A stretch of DNA of 64,000 nucleotides from Bradyrhizobium cajani (GCF_009759665.1 NZ_WQNE01000018.1:102723-166722), one strand, 5' to 3'; shown: positions 17,745 through 27,897, counted from the stretch's first letter. Notes: a model not told the origin generated them from the letters alone. Numbers and translations: made by a program.

Positions 17745-19127
17745 GTGAGCCCTTCTTCTGCCAACAAACTGCGCGGACGCGGCGGCGGGGCGAGCGACCC
17801 CGGCGCGGACGATGTTCTGTGCTACATGGACCAAGGCTCATTCGTCGGATTGCGCGCGCTCGGACGCGGACCAGCGCTGCATTTCACCTGGTTATGTCCG
17901 CACGCCATCGATGAAGCCGCCGTGAGACAGTTCAGCGAGCGCCTCGCACTAGGGTTGCTAGGACGTCTTCTGCAGCGTTCACCACTGCCATGGGGGCGGC
18001 ACCGTTGGGTGGCCAACCCTCTGCCGGGCCCTGTGACGTGGTTTCGCGACCCGCTCCCCAACGAGTGTCTGCCCAAGTTGCGACGCGTGCTGGTCGATCT
18101 ACCTGTGGATCCCGAGCACGGACCAGGCTGGCGCCTGGCAGTCCAAGCGCTGGAGGGCGGTGGCTGCGCGCTGACGATGCTGGTGTCGCACACGATCGCT
18201 GACATGCAAGCTGCCAATCGGGCCATCGCTGACGCGGTGGCTGGTCGACGTCTCGACCATGGATTCCCGGCCCCATCTTGGCGATGGTCTCCAGTGATGC
18301 TGGTGCGCGACAGCGTTGAGAGCTTGCGCGCCTTGCCTGGCGTTTGGCGCGCTCTGGTGGCTCTCGTGCGGCGGTCGCGCAAGGGGAGGGCGGGCTTGTC
18401 GCGTTCGAGCTCGCGCGCTCGAAGCAGCCACGACCACTTTGAGCCGGCAGCGGATGTGCCGCTCGTGCAGGTGGTCTTGGATGCAGGAGCGTGCCAACAG
18501 CATGCGTCGGATCTGGGCGTGGCGAGTAACACGCTGATCATGGCGTTCGCAGCACGGCTCGCTTTCCGGATGGGCCGCGTGGACGCCTCAGGGCGCGTGA
18601 AGCTGGTGCTACCGGTCAGCGACCGCCATTCAAATGACCGACGCGGCAACGCGCTGCGGTCGATCACGGTGATGGCGGACCCCGATGCTTGCCGCAACTA
18701 TCCGCGCGCTTTACAGCGAGATCTCAAGGCTGCGCTGGCCTCGCTGATCCGGCACGGTGACGACTTGTCGCCGTTGTTTCCGCTGATTCCGTATGTGCCG
18801 CCGTGGCTGGCGCGTCGTCTGGAGCGGGAGGCGCTCGGGGCGGCGGACCTGCCCGTTGGATGCAGCCTTGTCGGCGAAGTGCCGCTGGACATGAACCGCC
18901 CCTGCGGCGAGGCATTGCTTCTGCAGATGTCCACTCTGGAGCGTCATACAGCCTCGGAGCTTGAACGGCTGGGTGGCGTGCTATTTATCCTGAGCCACCG
19001 TGTCGGCGAACGGCTGTTCGTTACCGTGTCCGGCTACGTGCCAGACCTCGCAACGACCCGCGCCGAGTTGGCGTCATTCGTGCGCGATGCGCTCGCGGAT
19101 ATGGGCCTGTGCGGGACGGTCAGTTGA
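17745..19127 (+). CDS. PapA/WS-DGAT-like acyltransferase, copy 4
   Basis: 460 residues from the GTG at 17745, which follows GGGGGATTGAGGG; an ATG at 17826 is an alternative that would trim a disordered glycine/arginine-rich N-terminus. The catalytic motif is SHTIADMQAA: histidine and aspartate are kept but the following glycine is methionine. LGRLLQRSPLPWGRHRWVANP and LPVDPEHGPGWRLAVQALEGG align with copies 2 and 3. It is separated from copy 3 by about 410 bases, so it may have its own promoter. It ends 125 bases from the end of the convergent exporter operon. Confidence 0.78.
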   Translation: MSPSSANKLRGRGGGASDPGADDVLCYMDQGSFVGLRALGRGPALHFTWLCPHAIDEAAVRQFSERLALGLLGRLLQRSPLPWGRHRWVANPLPGPVTWFRDPLPNECLPKLRRVLVDLPVDPEHGPGWRLAVQALEGGGCALTMLVSHTIADMQAANRAIADAVAGRRLDHGFPAPSWRWSPVMLVRDSVESLRALPGVWRALVALVRRSRKGRAGLSRSSSRARSSHDHFEPAADVPLVQVVLDAGACQQHASDLGVASNTLIMAFAARLAFRMGRVDASGRVKLVLPVSDRHSNDRRGNALRSITVMADPDACRNYPRALQRDLKAALASLIRHGDDLSPLFPLIPYVPPWLARRLEREALGAADLPVGCSLVGEVPLDMNRPCGEALLLQMSTLERHTASELERLGGVLFILSHRVGERLFVTVSGYVPDLATTRAELASFVRDALADMGLCGTVS

Positions 19128-19252
19128 CGATGATCGATCAACAAAGCAGATAGCGCGCCTCGGCCAAGACTTGGCGCATGGAACGTGGAGCTTGATCGAT
19201 TACTTTGGCGAGCGAAGATGCACCGTGGCGGCCAAAGCGGTCGCTGCAACGC

Positions 19253-20419
19253 TCAAGCGACGCGCAGCGCGTCGACGATCTTCATACGGGCGGCCCGTAC
19301 GGCCGGCAGGAAGCCGCCGAGGAAGCCCATCACGAGCGCGAAGACGAGCGACCGCAGCACGATCTCGGGCGTCAGCACAAACCGAAATGCGAGCTCGGAG
19401 AGCGACGTCCAGTTGAGCGTCGAGATCTTCACCTGCATCATGAGCGATGCGAACGAAAGCCCAACAACCCAGCCGACGAGCGCGAGCAGCAGCGCCTCGA
19501 CAAGGAAAGCAACGAGGATCCGCGAGCGCCGAAATCCGAGCGCCCGGAGGACCCCCACCTCCATCATGCGGCTGGCCACGGCCGCGTACATCGTTATCGT
19601 CGCGCCAATGACCGCGCCGAGCGAGAACATCACCGAGAGCGTGATCCCGAGCATCTGAATGAACCCGGAGAGCAGGCGTGACTGCTCCTCGTAGAAGATG
19701 CGCTCGCGCTTGGCCTCGATGGTAAGGCGGGGATCCGCTTCGAGGCGCGCCTTGAGCGTATCAAAGCTGGAGCGATCAGCGAGCCGCACCGTGACCGAAG
19801 AGAAAAAGTCTCGCCGAAACGACTGCATGAGCTGCTCGCTATCGCCCCAGATCTCGGAATCGAAGCCGCTGCCGCCCGCGTCGAAGCGACCTACGATCTT
19901 CCACTCCCGGTGAGCAAACCTGAGGCTCGACCCAATCTCGACGTCTTCGAAACGCCCCGCGAGCGCTCTGCCGATCACGATCTCGTTCGATCCCGGACGA
20001 AACATGCGCCCCTCGGCGAGCCGCACCTGCGGACGTACGGCCAGAGCGGCTGGGCCAACGCCGCGGACCAAAACGTTGCTCGCCTGCTTACCCCCGCGCC
20101 TTGGCCGCGATATCAGCACAGCCGATTCCTTCGATACAAGCGGCGCGCCTTCGGCTCCGATGACAACCTCGGGCTGGCTTTCGATAATCCTGGCCTGCCG
20201 ACGGTCGATCAGGCTCTGGATCTCGACTTCCGCAGAGCGGCGTACGAAGATGACGTTCGTGTCCTCGCCGGTTGCAACGAGCGTCTGCTTGAGTCCGGAG
20301 TCAAGCATGAGCACGGCAGCGTAGACAAACACCACGAGGGCCATGCCTGTCGCGGTGAGCAAATTGGTGAGTTTGCGCACGTACAGGTTACGCAAGCTGT
20401 AGGCCAGCAGCAGCGGCAT
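19253..20419 (-). CDS. FtsX/MacB-family ABC permease, second of a pair
   Basis: The 388-residue membrane protein has one N-terminal transmembrane helix (LTNLLTATGMALVVFVYAAVLML), a ~210-residue periplasmic core, and three C-terminal helices of the FtsX domain. The region ends in the typical PAVRAARMKIVDALR. This is the layout of MacB/LolCE-like mechanotransmission exporters. It lies 2 bases after the stop of the sister permease and is the last gene of a leftward operon that converges on the acyltransferase genes. With the sister permease it probably forms a heterodimer. Confidence 0.88.
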   Translation of the reverse strand: MPLLLAYSLRNLYVRKLTNLLTATGMALVVFVYAAVLMLDSGLKQTLVATGEDTNVIFVRRSAEVEIQSLIDRRQARIIESQPEVVIGAEGAPLVSKESAVLISRPRRGGKQASNVLVRGVGPAALAVRPQVRLAEGRMFRPGSNEIVIGRALAGRFEDVEIGSSLRFAHREWKIVGRFDAGGSGFDSEIWGDSEQLMQSFRRDFFSSVTVRLADRSSFDTLKARLEADPRLTIEAKRERIFYEEQSRLLSGFIQMLGITLSVMFSLGAVIGATITMYAAVASRMMEVGVLRALGFRRSRILVAFLVEALLLALVGWVVGLSFASLMMQVKISTLNWTSLSELAFRFVLTPEIVLRSLVFALVMGFLGGFLPAVRAARMKIVDALRVA

Positions 20420-20421
20420 GG

Positions 20422-21582
20422 TCAGCCCAACGCTCGAAGACCATCGACGATGCTGACACGGGCTGCCCGGCGCATAGGCCAGACCGCGGCGAGGACCCCG
20501 ACCACCAACGCCGAAAGTGCCTGCAATATGACAGTGTTGACGCTCACGATCAGTGATGGGAAGAGCGTCGCGGAGAGCTCGGCAAGGCGCGCGGCAACCG
20601 GGGGCGTGAGCCCGATGGCGATCGTGCCGCCGATCAATGCTATGGCCACGGATTCCCCAAGGATCAATCGTGCGACGTAGCCGGGGCTGAAGCCAATGGC
20701 CTTCAGCGTGGCATACTCGCGGAGTCGCTCGCGCGCCGTCATCGCCATGGTGTTTGCCATAACGGCCAAGATAATAAAGATAACCACGAACGAGACGATA
20801 CGAATGGAAATGAGGATCGCCTCGGTCTGCTTCACGAAACCGATCTGGAAAGCTCGCTCGGTCTCGGTGAGCGTCTCGGCAAGCGAGTTTCGGAATACAT
20901 CGTCGATCGCCTGACTGACTTCCGCAACGAGATTAATGCTGACAACGTCTACAGCGAAGAAGCCAACCTGGTCAGCTTGTGCCTTGGAGCGCACACGTAG
21001 TGTTTCGTTCAGGTAGTCCCAGCGGAAGAAAAGCTGCGAGGTATCGGTCTTGGGGTCTCGGCCGTCAAAGACGCCACAGATCACAAACTCCCAGTTACCG
21101 GGGAAAATGGTCCCGCGTAGCTGAATCACATCGCCTGGCTTGAAGCCGTAGCGTTTGGCGAGTTTGCGTCCTACGATCGCGCCGCGGCGGTCGCGCAGGA
21201 AGGCGCGCCGCACCTCGTCCGAAACAAGGATCTCGGGGTACATATCGAGATAGCTCGCGGCATCTATCGCAAACTGGGGAAAGAAATTTTTCGGATCTTT
21301 GTAGACGCCACCGAACCAGTTCATGTAGGTGACGCGCCGCACGCCTTCGACAGCGCCGATGCGCTTGTGATATGCTTGTGGCAGCGGCAGCGTGAAAGAG
21401 ATGGCGTTGCGGGTTAGCAGCCGCGAAGGAACGGCGCCATCCACCCCCGCGTACCAGGTTTTGACGACGGTCTGGAGCAAACCAAAGGCGAGGATCGCAA
21501 CTACGAGCCCGACGAGCGTCAGGGACGTACGGAGCCGGTGGCGCAAGACGTTTCGCGCCACGAGCGTGAGCCATTGGCTCAT
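20422..21582 (-). CDS. FtsX/MacB-family ABC permease, first of a pair
   Basis: About 386 residues with the same design as its neighbour: an N-terminal helix (RTSLTLVGLVVAILAFGLL), a periplasmic core, and C-terminal FtsX helices around IVSFVVIFIILAVMANTMAMTARER, followed by EYATLKAIGF and the closing PMRRAARVSIVDGLRALG. I chose the ATG at 21582; an in-frame GTG three codons upstream (21591) abuts the ATPase stop codon and is also possible. It is part of a tripartite efflux system with the ATPase and the membrane-fusion protein upstream. The substrate is not evident; proximity suggests the PKS product. Confidence 0.88.
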   Translation of the reverse strand: MSQWLTLVARNVLRHRLRTSLTLVGLVVAILAFGLLQTVVKTWYAGVDGAVPSRLLTRNAISFTLPLPQAYHKRIGAVEGVRRVTYMNWFGGVYKDPKNFFPQFAIDAASYLDMYPEILVSDEVRRAFLRDRRGAIVGRKLAKRYGFKPGDVIQLRGTIFPGNWEFVICGVFDGRDPKTDTSQLFFRWDYLNETLRVRSKAQADQVGFFAVDVVSINLVAEVSQAIDDVFRNSLAETLTETERAFQIGFVKQTEAILISIRIVSFVVIFIILAVMANTMAMTARERLREYATLKAIGFSPGYVARLILGESVAIALIGGTIAIGLTPPVAARLAELSATLFPSLIVSVNTVILQALSALVVGVLAAVWPMRRAARVSIVDGLRALG

Positions 21583-21591
21583 GATTGGCAC

Positions 21592-22319
<728 letters not shown>

Positions 22320-22323
<4 letters not shown>

Positions 22324-23567
22324 TTCGCGGCCTGCTTGACTGCGTGCCCGTCGACAAGATCTTCCGGCGGTCGGATCACCACTCGCGTGCCGGCGTTGAG
22401 GTCACGTACCTCGATCTGGTCGCCCACCTTCGTGCCGAGATCCACGCGCCGCAGACGAGCTTTGCCGTCCTCGATTACGTAGACGTGCTGTCGTCCATCC
22501 ACCTCGAAGACCGCCGCCATCGGCACTGCAAGAACAGGCTTGCGCTCTGATTCGGCGACTTCACGCTCAAGGAAAGCCGCCTTGGCGCTCATATCCGGAA
22601 GCATCCGCGAGTCCCGCTGCACGAATCGGATCTTCACGAGGGTAGACGCCTTGGCACGATCCACGGTCGGTACCATCCGGCTAACCACGCCCTCGAAGCG
22701 CTCGGTAGGGATCGCGTCCAGCTGGATCTCCACCGGTTGCCCCACGTGAATGCTCAGGTACGACGACTCCGCCACGTCGGCTTCCACTTCAAGCGAGTCC
22801 ATGTCGGCGATGGTGACGACCGCGCCCTTGGTGTCGACCGCCTGCGAGAACGGTGTGATCGTGTCACCTACGTTGGCGTGCCGCGTGAGGACTACGCCGT
22901 CGAAGGGCGCTCGGATAAGGGTCTGGCCGACGGCAACTTCGGACGCGCGGAGATTGGCCTGTGCAGCGGCGATGGCGGCCTCATACCCAGCAAACGCTGC
23001 TCGCGCCTTGGCGAGGCGTGCCTCAGCGGTCTCGCGCGTCGACTCGCTTATGATGTTCTTCTCGCCGAGGGTCGCGGAGCGCCTGAACGCGATTTCCGCT
23101 TGCGTGAGCTCCGCCTGCCCCTGGGCGAGGTTGGCATGTGCAACCTGCACGTTAGCGGCTGCCTGGTCGCGCACCGCTTGCGTGTCGCTGCTCTCGAGTC
23201 GGGCGATCACCTCACCCTCGTGCACCTTGCTGCCTTCGAGTACACCCAACCATTCGAGACGGCCTGTCGCCTTCGAGGCGACGGACGCCTTGCGTTGCGC
23301 AACGACGTACCCGGTCGCGTTCAACAGTGTCAGCGCTTGCGACGGGTAGACAGAGTAGACCACCGCCGTCTCGACGACGATCTGCGCATGCCGGCGCCAC
23401 ACCCATGTTGCAACCCCGATGCCGACAAGCATGGCGAGTAGAAGGACCCGCACCAGGATGCGGCGCAAATGTCTGCGACGCCGCGAGTCAGCGCTACGGT
23501 CGATCGCAAGCGCGGATAGATCGGAGGCGGCGGGTACGCCATCGCTCAGGGGCTGGTGCAGAGTCAT
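22320..23567 (-). CDS. Membrane-fusion (HlyD/MacA-type) periplasmic adaptor
   Basis: About 415 residues. There is a single N-terminal membrane anchor (VRVLLLAMLVGIGVATWVW), a lipoyl half (GYVVAQRKASVASKATGRLEWLGVLEGSKVHEGEVIARL), a long alpha-helical hairpin (about residues 120-220), and then the second lipoyl half (TLIRAPFDGVVLTRHANVGD) and beta-barrel domains. The ATG at 23567 (start MTLHQ) is preferred; the open frame continues upstream to a TTG at 23660. It is the first gene of the export operon and bridges the FtsX permeases to an outer-membrane channel, which is not encoded here. Confidence 0.88.
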
Positions 23568-24233
23568 CGTCTCATCATGAATTTCCGAGCAATGCAGCGC
23601 AAATTTTGAAGAAAATATCTCTTTGCGGAAGCCGTAAGCCATGCGCTTGACGACTGTCAATTAGCATTAAAGGCGACTCTTGACATCCATCATCTCGCAT
23701 TCTCCAATCTTATTTAAAATCTGAAATGAAGCCGACGGCGGCCCGGACTGCAACAGCAACTGGAGGCGGAGGTTTTCCACGACCGGTTTAAGTTGCGCAA
23801 ATCCCATCAAGGTGCTGCGGCAGGCTCCAGAGTACGTCGCCAACGGCTGGGCCGAAATGAGCGAGACTAATCGAGCCGGCAGTCGGCGCTGATCGGACCT
23901 GTAGAGCGGGATTAAGCGAAGCCGCCTGCGGCGGTATCATCTGTCGCAGGGTTGGGCTTCAAAAACCCACGCCCCTTTTGCGATCCTTCCCCAATTGCGC
24001 AAAGGCGCGGTCTTTGCGTTGTCATTGTTGGATTGCAAGGGCTCTGATTGGACATCGGTTGCTGGAGCTAGCTCAAGCTTGCCCATGATGGGTTGGAGTG
24101 AGAGTTCAAATCTTTCAAAAGGTTAGAAGGCGCCCTGCGCACCGGGAGATCAAGAAAAATCGATCGACCGCAAGTGCCGATGGCCGCATTTTCGAGTGAT
24201 GTGACTGTGAAGTTGGGTTGCGAGGGCGAGCAC
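23568..24233. other. Intergenic region between exporter operon and LacI gene
   Basis: The first ~150 bases upstream of the exporter operon are AT-rich (GACATCCATCATCTC and TTATTTAAAATCTGAAATGAA around 23,680-23,730) and probably contain its promoter. The remainder shows no credible gene; it includes the second copy of the dispersed repeat at 24,070-24,161, immediately before the LacI stop codon. Confidence 0.45.
24070..24161 (+). repeat. Degenerate direct repeat, copy 2 (right of PKS block)
   Basis: This 92-bp sequence begins AGCTCAAGCTTGCCC and ends GGGAGATCAAGAAAAATC. It matches 6,091-6,181 in the same orientation over its whole length with scattered differences. The two copies bracket the PKS, the acyltransferases and the exporter, about 17.9 kb in all. 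Confidence 0.7.
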
Positions 24234-25274
24234 TTAACTGCTCTGCCGGTGGAGCAGGGTGAAACGCGTATCGATGACTGTCTGTGCTGGCTCGCCGTCG
24301 GAGTGCAAGATCCTTGCGATGATCAGCCGCGCGGCTTCCTTCCCGATCAGGTCGCCGGGCGGGCGGATGGTCGTCAAGGACGGATTCGAAGCTGCGCTGA
24401 AGCTCAAGTCGCCAAAGCCCACCACCGACAGGCGGTCGGGGATTGCGATGCCGAGGCGCTGGCACTCGAAGATCACGCCGAGGGCGATGTGGTCATTGGA
24501 GCAGGCAATCCCATTCACGTTCGGAAAGCGATGCAGGGCCTCGCCGAGCAGCATGGCGCCAACCTCGGCGCTCGCCGGCGCAGGATGCTGGATGATCTCT
24601 GCAGTGATGTCCGGAATTTTCCGCGCCGTCTCGACGAAGCCCTGGGCGCGCCGTGCTGCGCGACGATCCTCGTGCAGGCGGGCGCCAAGAAACAGCAATC
24701 GCTTGCGTCCTCGCTGAACGAGATGCGACGCGGCGGCGTGACCCACCTGGTCGTGGTGAAAACCGACCGCCATGTCCATAGTCTGGGAACCGAGCTCCCA
24801 GATTTCGACAACCGGCACCTTGCTATCACGCAACAGCCGGCGCGTCGCGACACTGTGGGAGAGGCCGGTCAAGACGATGGCGGCGGGAGCCCAGGACAGT
24901 GCTGTGCGGACCAGACCTTCCTCGTCGTGCTCTTTGTATTCGGTGTGGCCGAGCATCATCTGCAGTCGCTGCTTGCCGAGCTCTTCCTGCATGGCCGCGA
25001 CGGTCTCGGCAAAGAATGCATTGCGGACAGATGGCACAACGATGCTCACGACGCGCGACGAGGCCGCAGCGAGGCCGCCGGCCATCAGGTTCGGCACGTA
25101 GTCGAGCGCTTCGATGGCGCGTGCGATCGACTCACTCGCCGCCGCCGAAACCGCATCGGGCTTTCTGAAATAGAGGGACACCGTGGACGGCGAGAGCTCG
25201 GCGCGCGCCGCCACATCCATGATCGTGACCCGTTGCATCTTGCGCCGGGTGCGTGTGGGCTTTGGTGCCGCCAT
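24234..25274 (-). CDS. LacI-family transcriptional repressor
   Basis: 346 residues. The N-terminal helix-turn-helix is VTIMDVAARAELSPSTVSLYF, followed by the hinge ALDYVPNLMAGGLA and a periplasmic-binding-like sensor domain with SNDHIALGVIFECQRLGIAIPDRLSVVGFGD near the C-terminus. It is transcribed away from the sugar ABC operon, with 229 bases between the start codons. Two palindromes of LacI-operator type lie in that spacer, one of them 21 bases upstream of this gene, which suggests autoregulation plus control of the operon. The inducer is probably the imported sugar or a breakdown product. Confidence 0.92.
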   Translation of the reverse strand: MAAPKPTRTRRKMQRVTIMDVAARAELSPSTVSLYFRKPDAVSAAASESIARAIEALDYVPNLMAGGLAAASSRVVSIVVPSVRNAFFAETVAAMQEELGKQRLQMMLGHTEYKEHDEEGLVRTALSWAPAAIVLTGLSHSVATRRLLRDSKVPVVEIWELGSQTMDMAVGFHHDQVGHAAASHLVQRGRKRLLFLGARLHEDRRAARRAQGFVETARKIPDITAEIIQHPAPASAEVGAMLLGEALHRFPNVNGIACSNDHIALGVIFECQRLGIAIPDRLSVVGFGDLSFSAASNPSLTTIRPPGDLIGKEAARLIIARILHSDGEPAQTVIDTRFTLLHRQSS

Positions 25275-25295
25275 TCCCCTGGTAGCTCCAAAATA

Positions 25296-25308
25296 ATAGC
25301 GCTGCTAT
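25296..25308. promoter_or_regulatory. Candidate LacI-type operator, regulator side
   Basis: ATAGCGCTGCTAT is an almost perfect palindrome (outer ATAGC and GCTAT arms around an off-centre core), embedded in AAATA...CTAGC. It lies 21 bases before the repressor start codon, where binding would block its own transcription. The central AGCGCT is shared with the second site at 25,439-25,448. Confidence 0.6.
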
Positions 25309-25438
25309 CTAGCCGAGGCTCTGTCGCGATACAATCACATTCTGCTCGTCAGGAAAAAGCACGAGCTAAATCAAATATATATGCCGCCTTGAGCTGAAGA
25401 TGGCGGGGCGTTTTCTGGGTTGTTGATTTGAAAAAATC

Positions 25439-25448
25439 GTAGCGCTAC
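25439..25448. promoter_or_regulatory. Candidate LacI-type operator, operon side
   Basis: GTAGCGCTAC is a perfect 10-base palindrome flanked by AAATC and CATTT. It is 56 bases upstream of the ATPase start at 25,504 and shares the TAGCGCT half with the site near the regulator gene. LacI-family proteins typically bind such CG-centred palindromes. Confidence 0.62.
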
Positions 25449-25503
25449 CATTTGCGCCGCGGCCTCAACGGCCGTAGGGATGCGGGACGGGAGAACGGGA
25501 CTC

Positions 25504-26577
25504 ATGGCTTCGGTCGGCCTTCGCAAGCTTGAGAAGAGCTACGGTGCGTTTCGCGTCGTCAAGGCCATCGACCTCGAGATCATCGACGGCGAGTTTGTGG
25601 TGCTGGTTGGTCCGTCGGGCTGCGGCAAATCGACGACGCTGCGCATGATCGCCGGACTCGAAAGCATCAGCGGCGGCGAGATCCGGATCGGCGATCGTAT
25701 CGTCAACGATCTGCCGCCGCGTGAGCGCGACATTGCTATGGTGTTCCAGGACTACGCGCTCTACCCGCACAAGACGGTGCGCGAGAACATGGGGTTCAGC
25801 CTGAAGGTGCGGGGCGTGAACGCGGGGGAAGCGGACGCAAAGATCAGGGGCGCGGCGGAGATGCTCGGCATCACCCATCTTCTCGACCGGCGGCCGGGAC
25901 AGCTCTCCGGTGGACAGCGCCAGCGGGTTGCGATGGGGCGGGCCATCGTGCGGCGGCCGCAGGTGTTCCTGTTCGATGAGCCGCTGTCCAATCTTGACGC
26001 GAAGCTGCGCGGTCAGGTCCGCACGGAAATCAAGAGGCTGCACCAGACGATCGGGACCACCATCGTCTATGTAACCCACGATCAGGTCGAGGCGATGACG
26101 TTGGCCGATCGCATTGTCATCCTCCGCGGCGGCGACATCGAGCAGATCGGAACGCCCGATGAGGTCTACAACAATCCGGCCAACGTCTTCGTCGGCAGCT
26201 TCGTCGGCTCTCCGTCGATGAACTTCGCCAAGGCCAGGGCTGCCCATGGCTATCTCGATTTCGCCGACGGCAACCGTCTGCCCCTGGCGGCTTTGACAGG
26301 CACCGGAATCTCGGCGGCCGATGGGCGCGAATTCATCGTTGGCATCCGGCCCGAGCATTTCACATCCGGGACGTCTGATATCGGCCTGAATTGCGAGGTT
26401 CAGGTCGTCGAGCCGCTCGGCTCCGATACGCTGGTGCATTTCTCGGTGGCCGGCGCGACTTTGACCGCGCGGCTGCCGCCCGAGTTGCGCCCGCGACCCG
26501 GAGAGGCGTTCAAGCTGGGCCTCGACCCCGCGAAGATCCATCTGTTCGATGCTGAGACGGAGCGTGCCTTGCACTAA
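25504..26577 (+). CDS. Sugar ABC importer ATPase, MalK/UgpC family
   Basis: 357 residues. Walker A is GPSGCGKST, the signature is LSGGQRQRVAMGRA, Walker B is VFLFDEPLSNLD followed by AKLRGQVRTEI, and the switch is VTHDQVEAM. The C-terminal ~115 residues are a regulatory TOBE-type barrel (GIRPEHF) typical of CUT1 sugar importers. The ATG at 25504 is chosen because a purine-rich GGGAGAACGGGA precedes it; the frame has an earlier ATG at 25480. Unusually for this family the ATPase gene comes first in the operon, before the binding protein and permeases. Confidence 0.92.
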   Translation: MASVGLRKLEKSYGAFRVVKAIDLEIIDGEFVVLVGPSGCGKSTTLRMIAGLESISGGEIRIGDRIVNDLPPRERDIAMVFQDYALYPHKTVRENMGFSLKVRGVNAGEADAKIRGAAEMLGITHLLDRRPGQLSGGQRQRVAMGRAIVRRPQVFLFDEPLSNLDAKLRGQVRTEIKRLHQTIGTTIVYVTHDQVEAMTLADRIVILRGGDIEQIGTPDEVYNNPANVFVGSFVGSPSMNFAKARAAHGYLDFADGNRLPLAALTGTGISAADGREFIVGIRPEHFTSGTSDIGLNCEVQVVEPLGSDTLVHFSVAGATLTARLPPELRPRPGEAFKLGLDPAKIHLFDAETERALH

Positions 26578-26652
26578 CAGGTGCGCAGCGAGGCCATCAA
26601 CCACAAGCCAGTAACGTCGCGAGCAAGCGGCGGTCTTATTCGGGAGGACGGC

Positions 26653-27897
26653 ATGAATTTGGAGCGCATTTCAAGGATAGCAGGATTGCTGCTCGGGTTC
26701 GGAGCATTCGCCTTCGCAACCGGCGCGTGCGCCGAAACCACGTTGAAGATCTTCGTCACAAGCCAGGGGCAGCCCGGCATCTGGCGCACTGTGCTCGATC
26801 AATACGAAGCGCGCAATCCGGGCGTCAAAGTTGCTATCGAACTGGGCGGCGCGACCTCGGATCTGCAGGCGCAATATCTCAACACGGTCCTCACGGCGAA
26901 GGACTCTTCGCTCGATGTGCTGATGCTCGACGTCATACGGCCGGCGCAATTTGCGGCTGCGGGCTGGACCAGCCCGATCGCAAGCGAAAACATGTCGTCT
27001 TATCTCCGCGCTTATGCCGAGGCGAACACCGTTGACGGCAAGGTGGTGGCGCTCCCCGCCTTTGCGGATTCCATGTTCCTCTATTATCGCAAGGACCTGC
27101 TCGACAAATACGGGCTCCAGCCGCCAACGACCTGGGACGAGCTCGCTGCCGCCGCTAAGAAGATCGCGGATGGTGAGCAGAATCCGAGTCTGCAGGGTCT
27201 CTCGTTCCAGGGCAAGGCGATCGAAGGTGCGGTCTGCACATTCCTCGTACCATACTGGAGCCAGGGCAAGGTGGTCGTGAAGGACGGCAAGTTCGATTTC
27301 GATCGTGAGGCCGCTGCGAAATCGCTCGCGCTTTGGAAGAACTTCGCCGATAGTGGTGTCGCCAAGAAGAACATTGCCGAGGTTGCGACCGACGATACGC
27401 GCAAGGAATTCCAGGCTGGCAACGTCGTCTTCGCGGTGAACTGGGCCTACGCCTGGGCCATGACGCAGGGCGCGGACTCTGCCGTGGTCGGCAAGGTCGG
27501 CGTCGCGCGGCTCCCGGCGGTCACCGGCGGCGAACAGGCGACTTGCCTCGGAGGTTGGGAGTGGGGCGTTTCTGCCTTTTCCAAGCATCAGGAGGAGGCG
27601 AAGAAGCTCGTCGAATATCTGTCGAGTCCCGAAGTCTCCAAAATCATGGCCATCAAGGGCTCGTTGCTGCCGACTTACGGCAAGCTCTACAAGGACGCGG
27701 ACGTGATCAAGGCGGTGCCGTGGTTCGCCGACGCTCAGCCGATTGTTGAGACCGCGAAGCCACGTCCGGTGACGCCGCGTTACAACGAGGTCAGTGAAGC
27801 GATCCGGACCACGGTCAACGCTGTGCTTGCGGGCGTGACCACGCCGGCGGACGGCGCAGCCCAGATCGAGGCTCGTCTGAAGCGGATCCTCCGCTAA
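26653..27897 (+). CDS. Periplasmic sugar-binding protein (solute-binding family 1)
   Basis: 414 residues starting at the ATG at 26653 behind GGGAGGACGGC. A clear signal peptide (basic MNLERISR, hydrophobic IAGLLLGFGAFAFA, cleavage near TGACA/ETTLK) sends it to the periplasm. The body shows the family-1 pattern: PGVKVAIELGG, DVLMLDVIRPAQFAAAGW, LPAFADSMFLYYRKDLLDKYGL and PPTTWDELAAAAKKI. CUT1 binding proteins take di- and oligosaccharides or sugar-glycerol compounds. The neighbouring sulfoquinovosidase suggests sulfoquinovosyl glycerol as ligand, like SmoF of Agrobacterium, but this is inference from context. Confidence 0.92.
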   Translation: MNLERISRIAGLLLGFGAFAFATGACAETTLKIFVTSQGQPGIWRTVLDQYEARNPGVKVAIELGGATSDLQAQYLNTVLTAKDSSLDVLMLDVIRPAQFAAAGWTSPIASENMSSYLRAYAEANTVDGKVVALPAFADSMFLYYRKDLLDKYGLQPPTTWDELAAAAKKIADGEQNPSLQGLSFQGKAIEGAVCTFLVPYWSQGKVVVKDGKFDFDREAAAKSLALWKNFADSGVAKKNIAEVATDDTRKEFQAGNVVFAVNWAYAWAMTQGADSAVVGKVGVARLPAVTGGEQATCLGGWEWGVSAFSKHQEEAKKLVEYLSSPEVSKIMAIKGSLLPTYGKLYKDADVIKAVPWFADAQPIVETAKPRPVTPRYNEVSEAIRTTVNAVLAGVTTPADGAAQIEARLKRILR

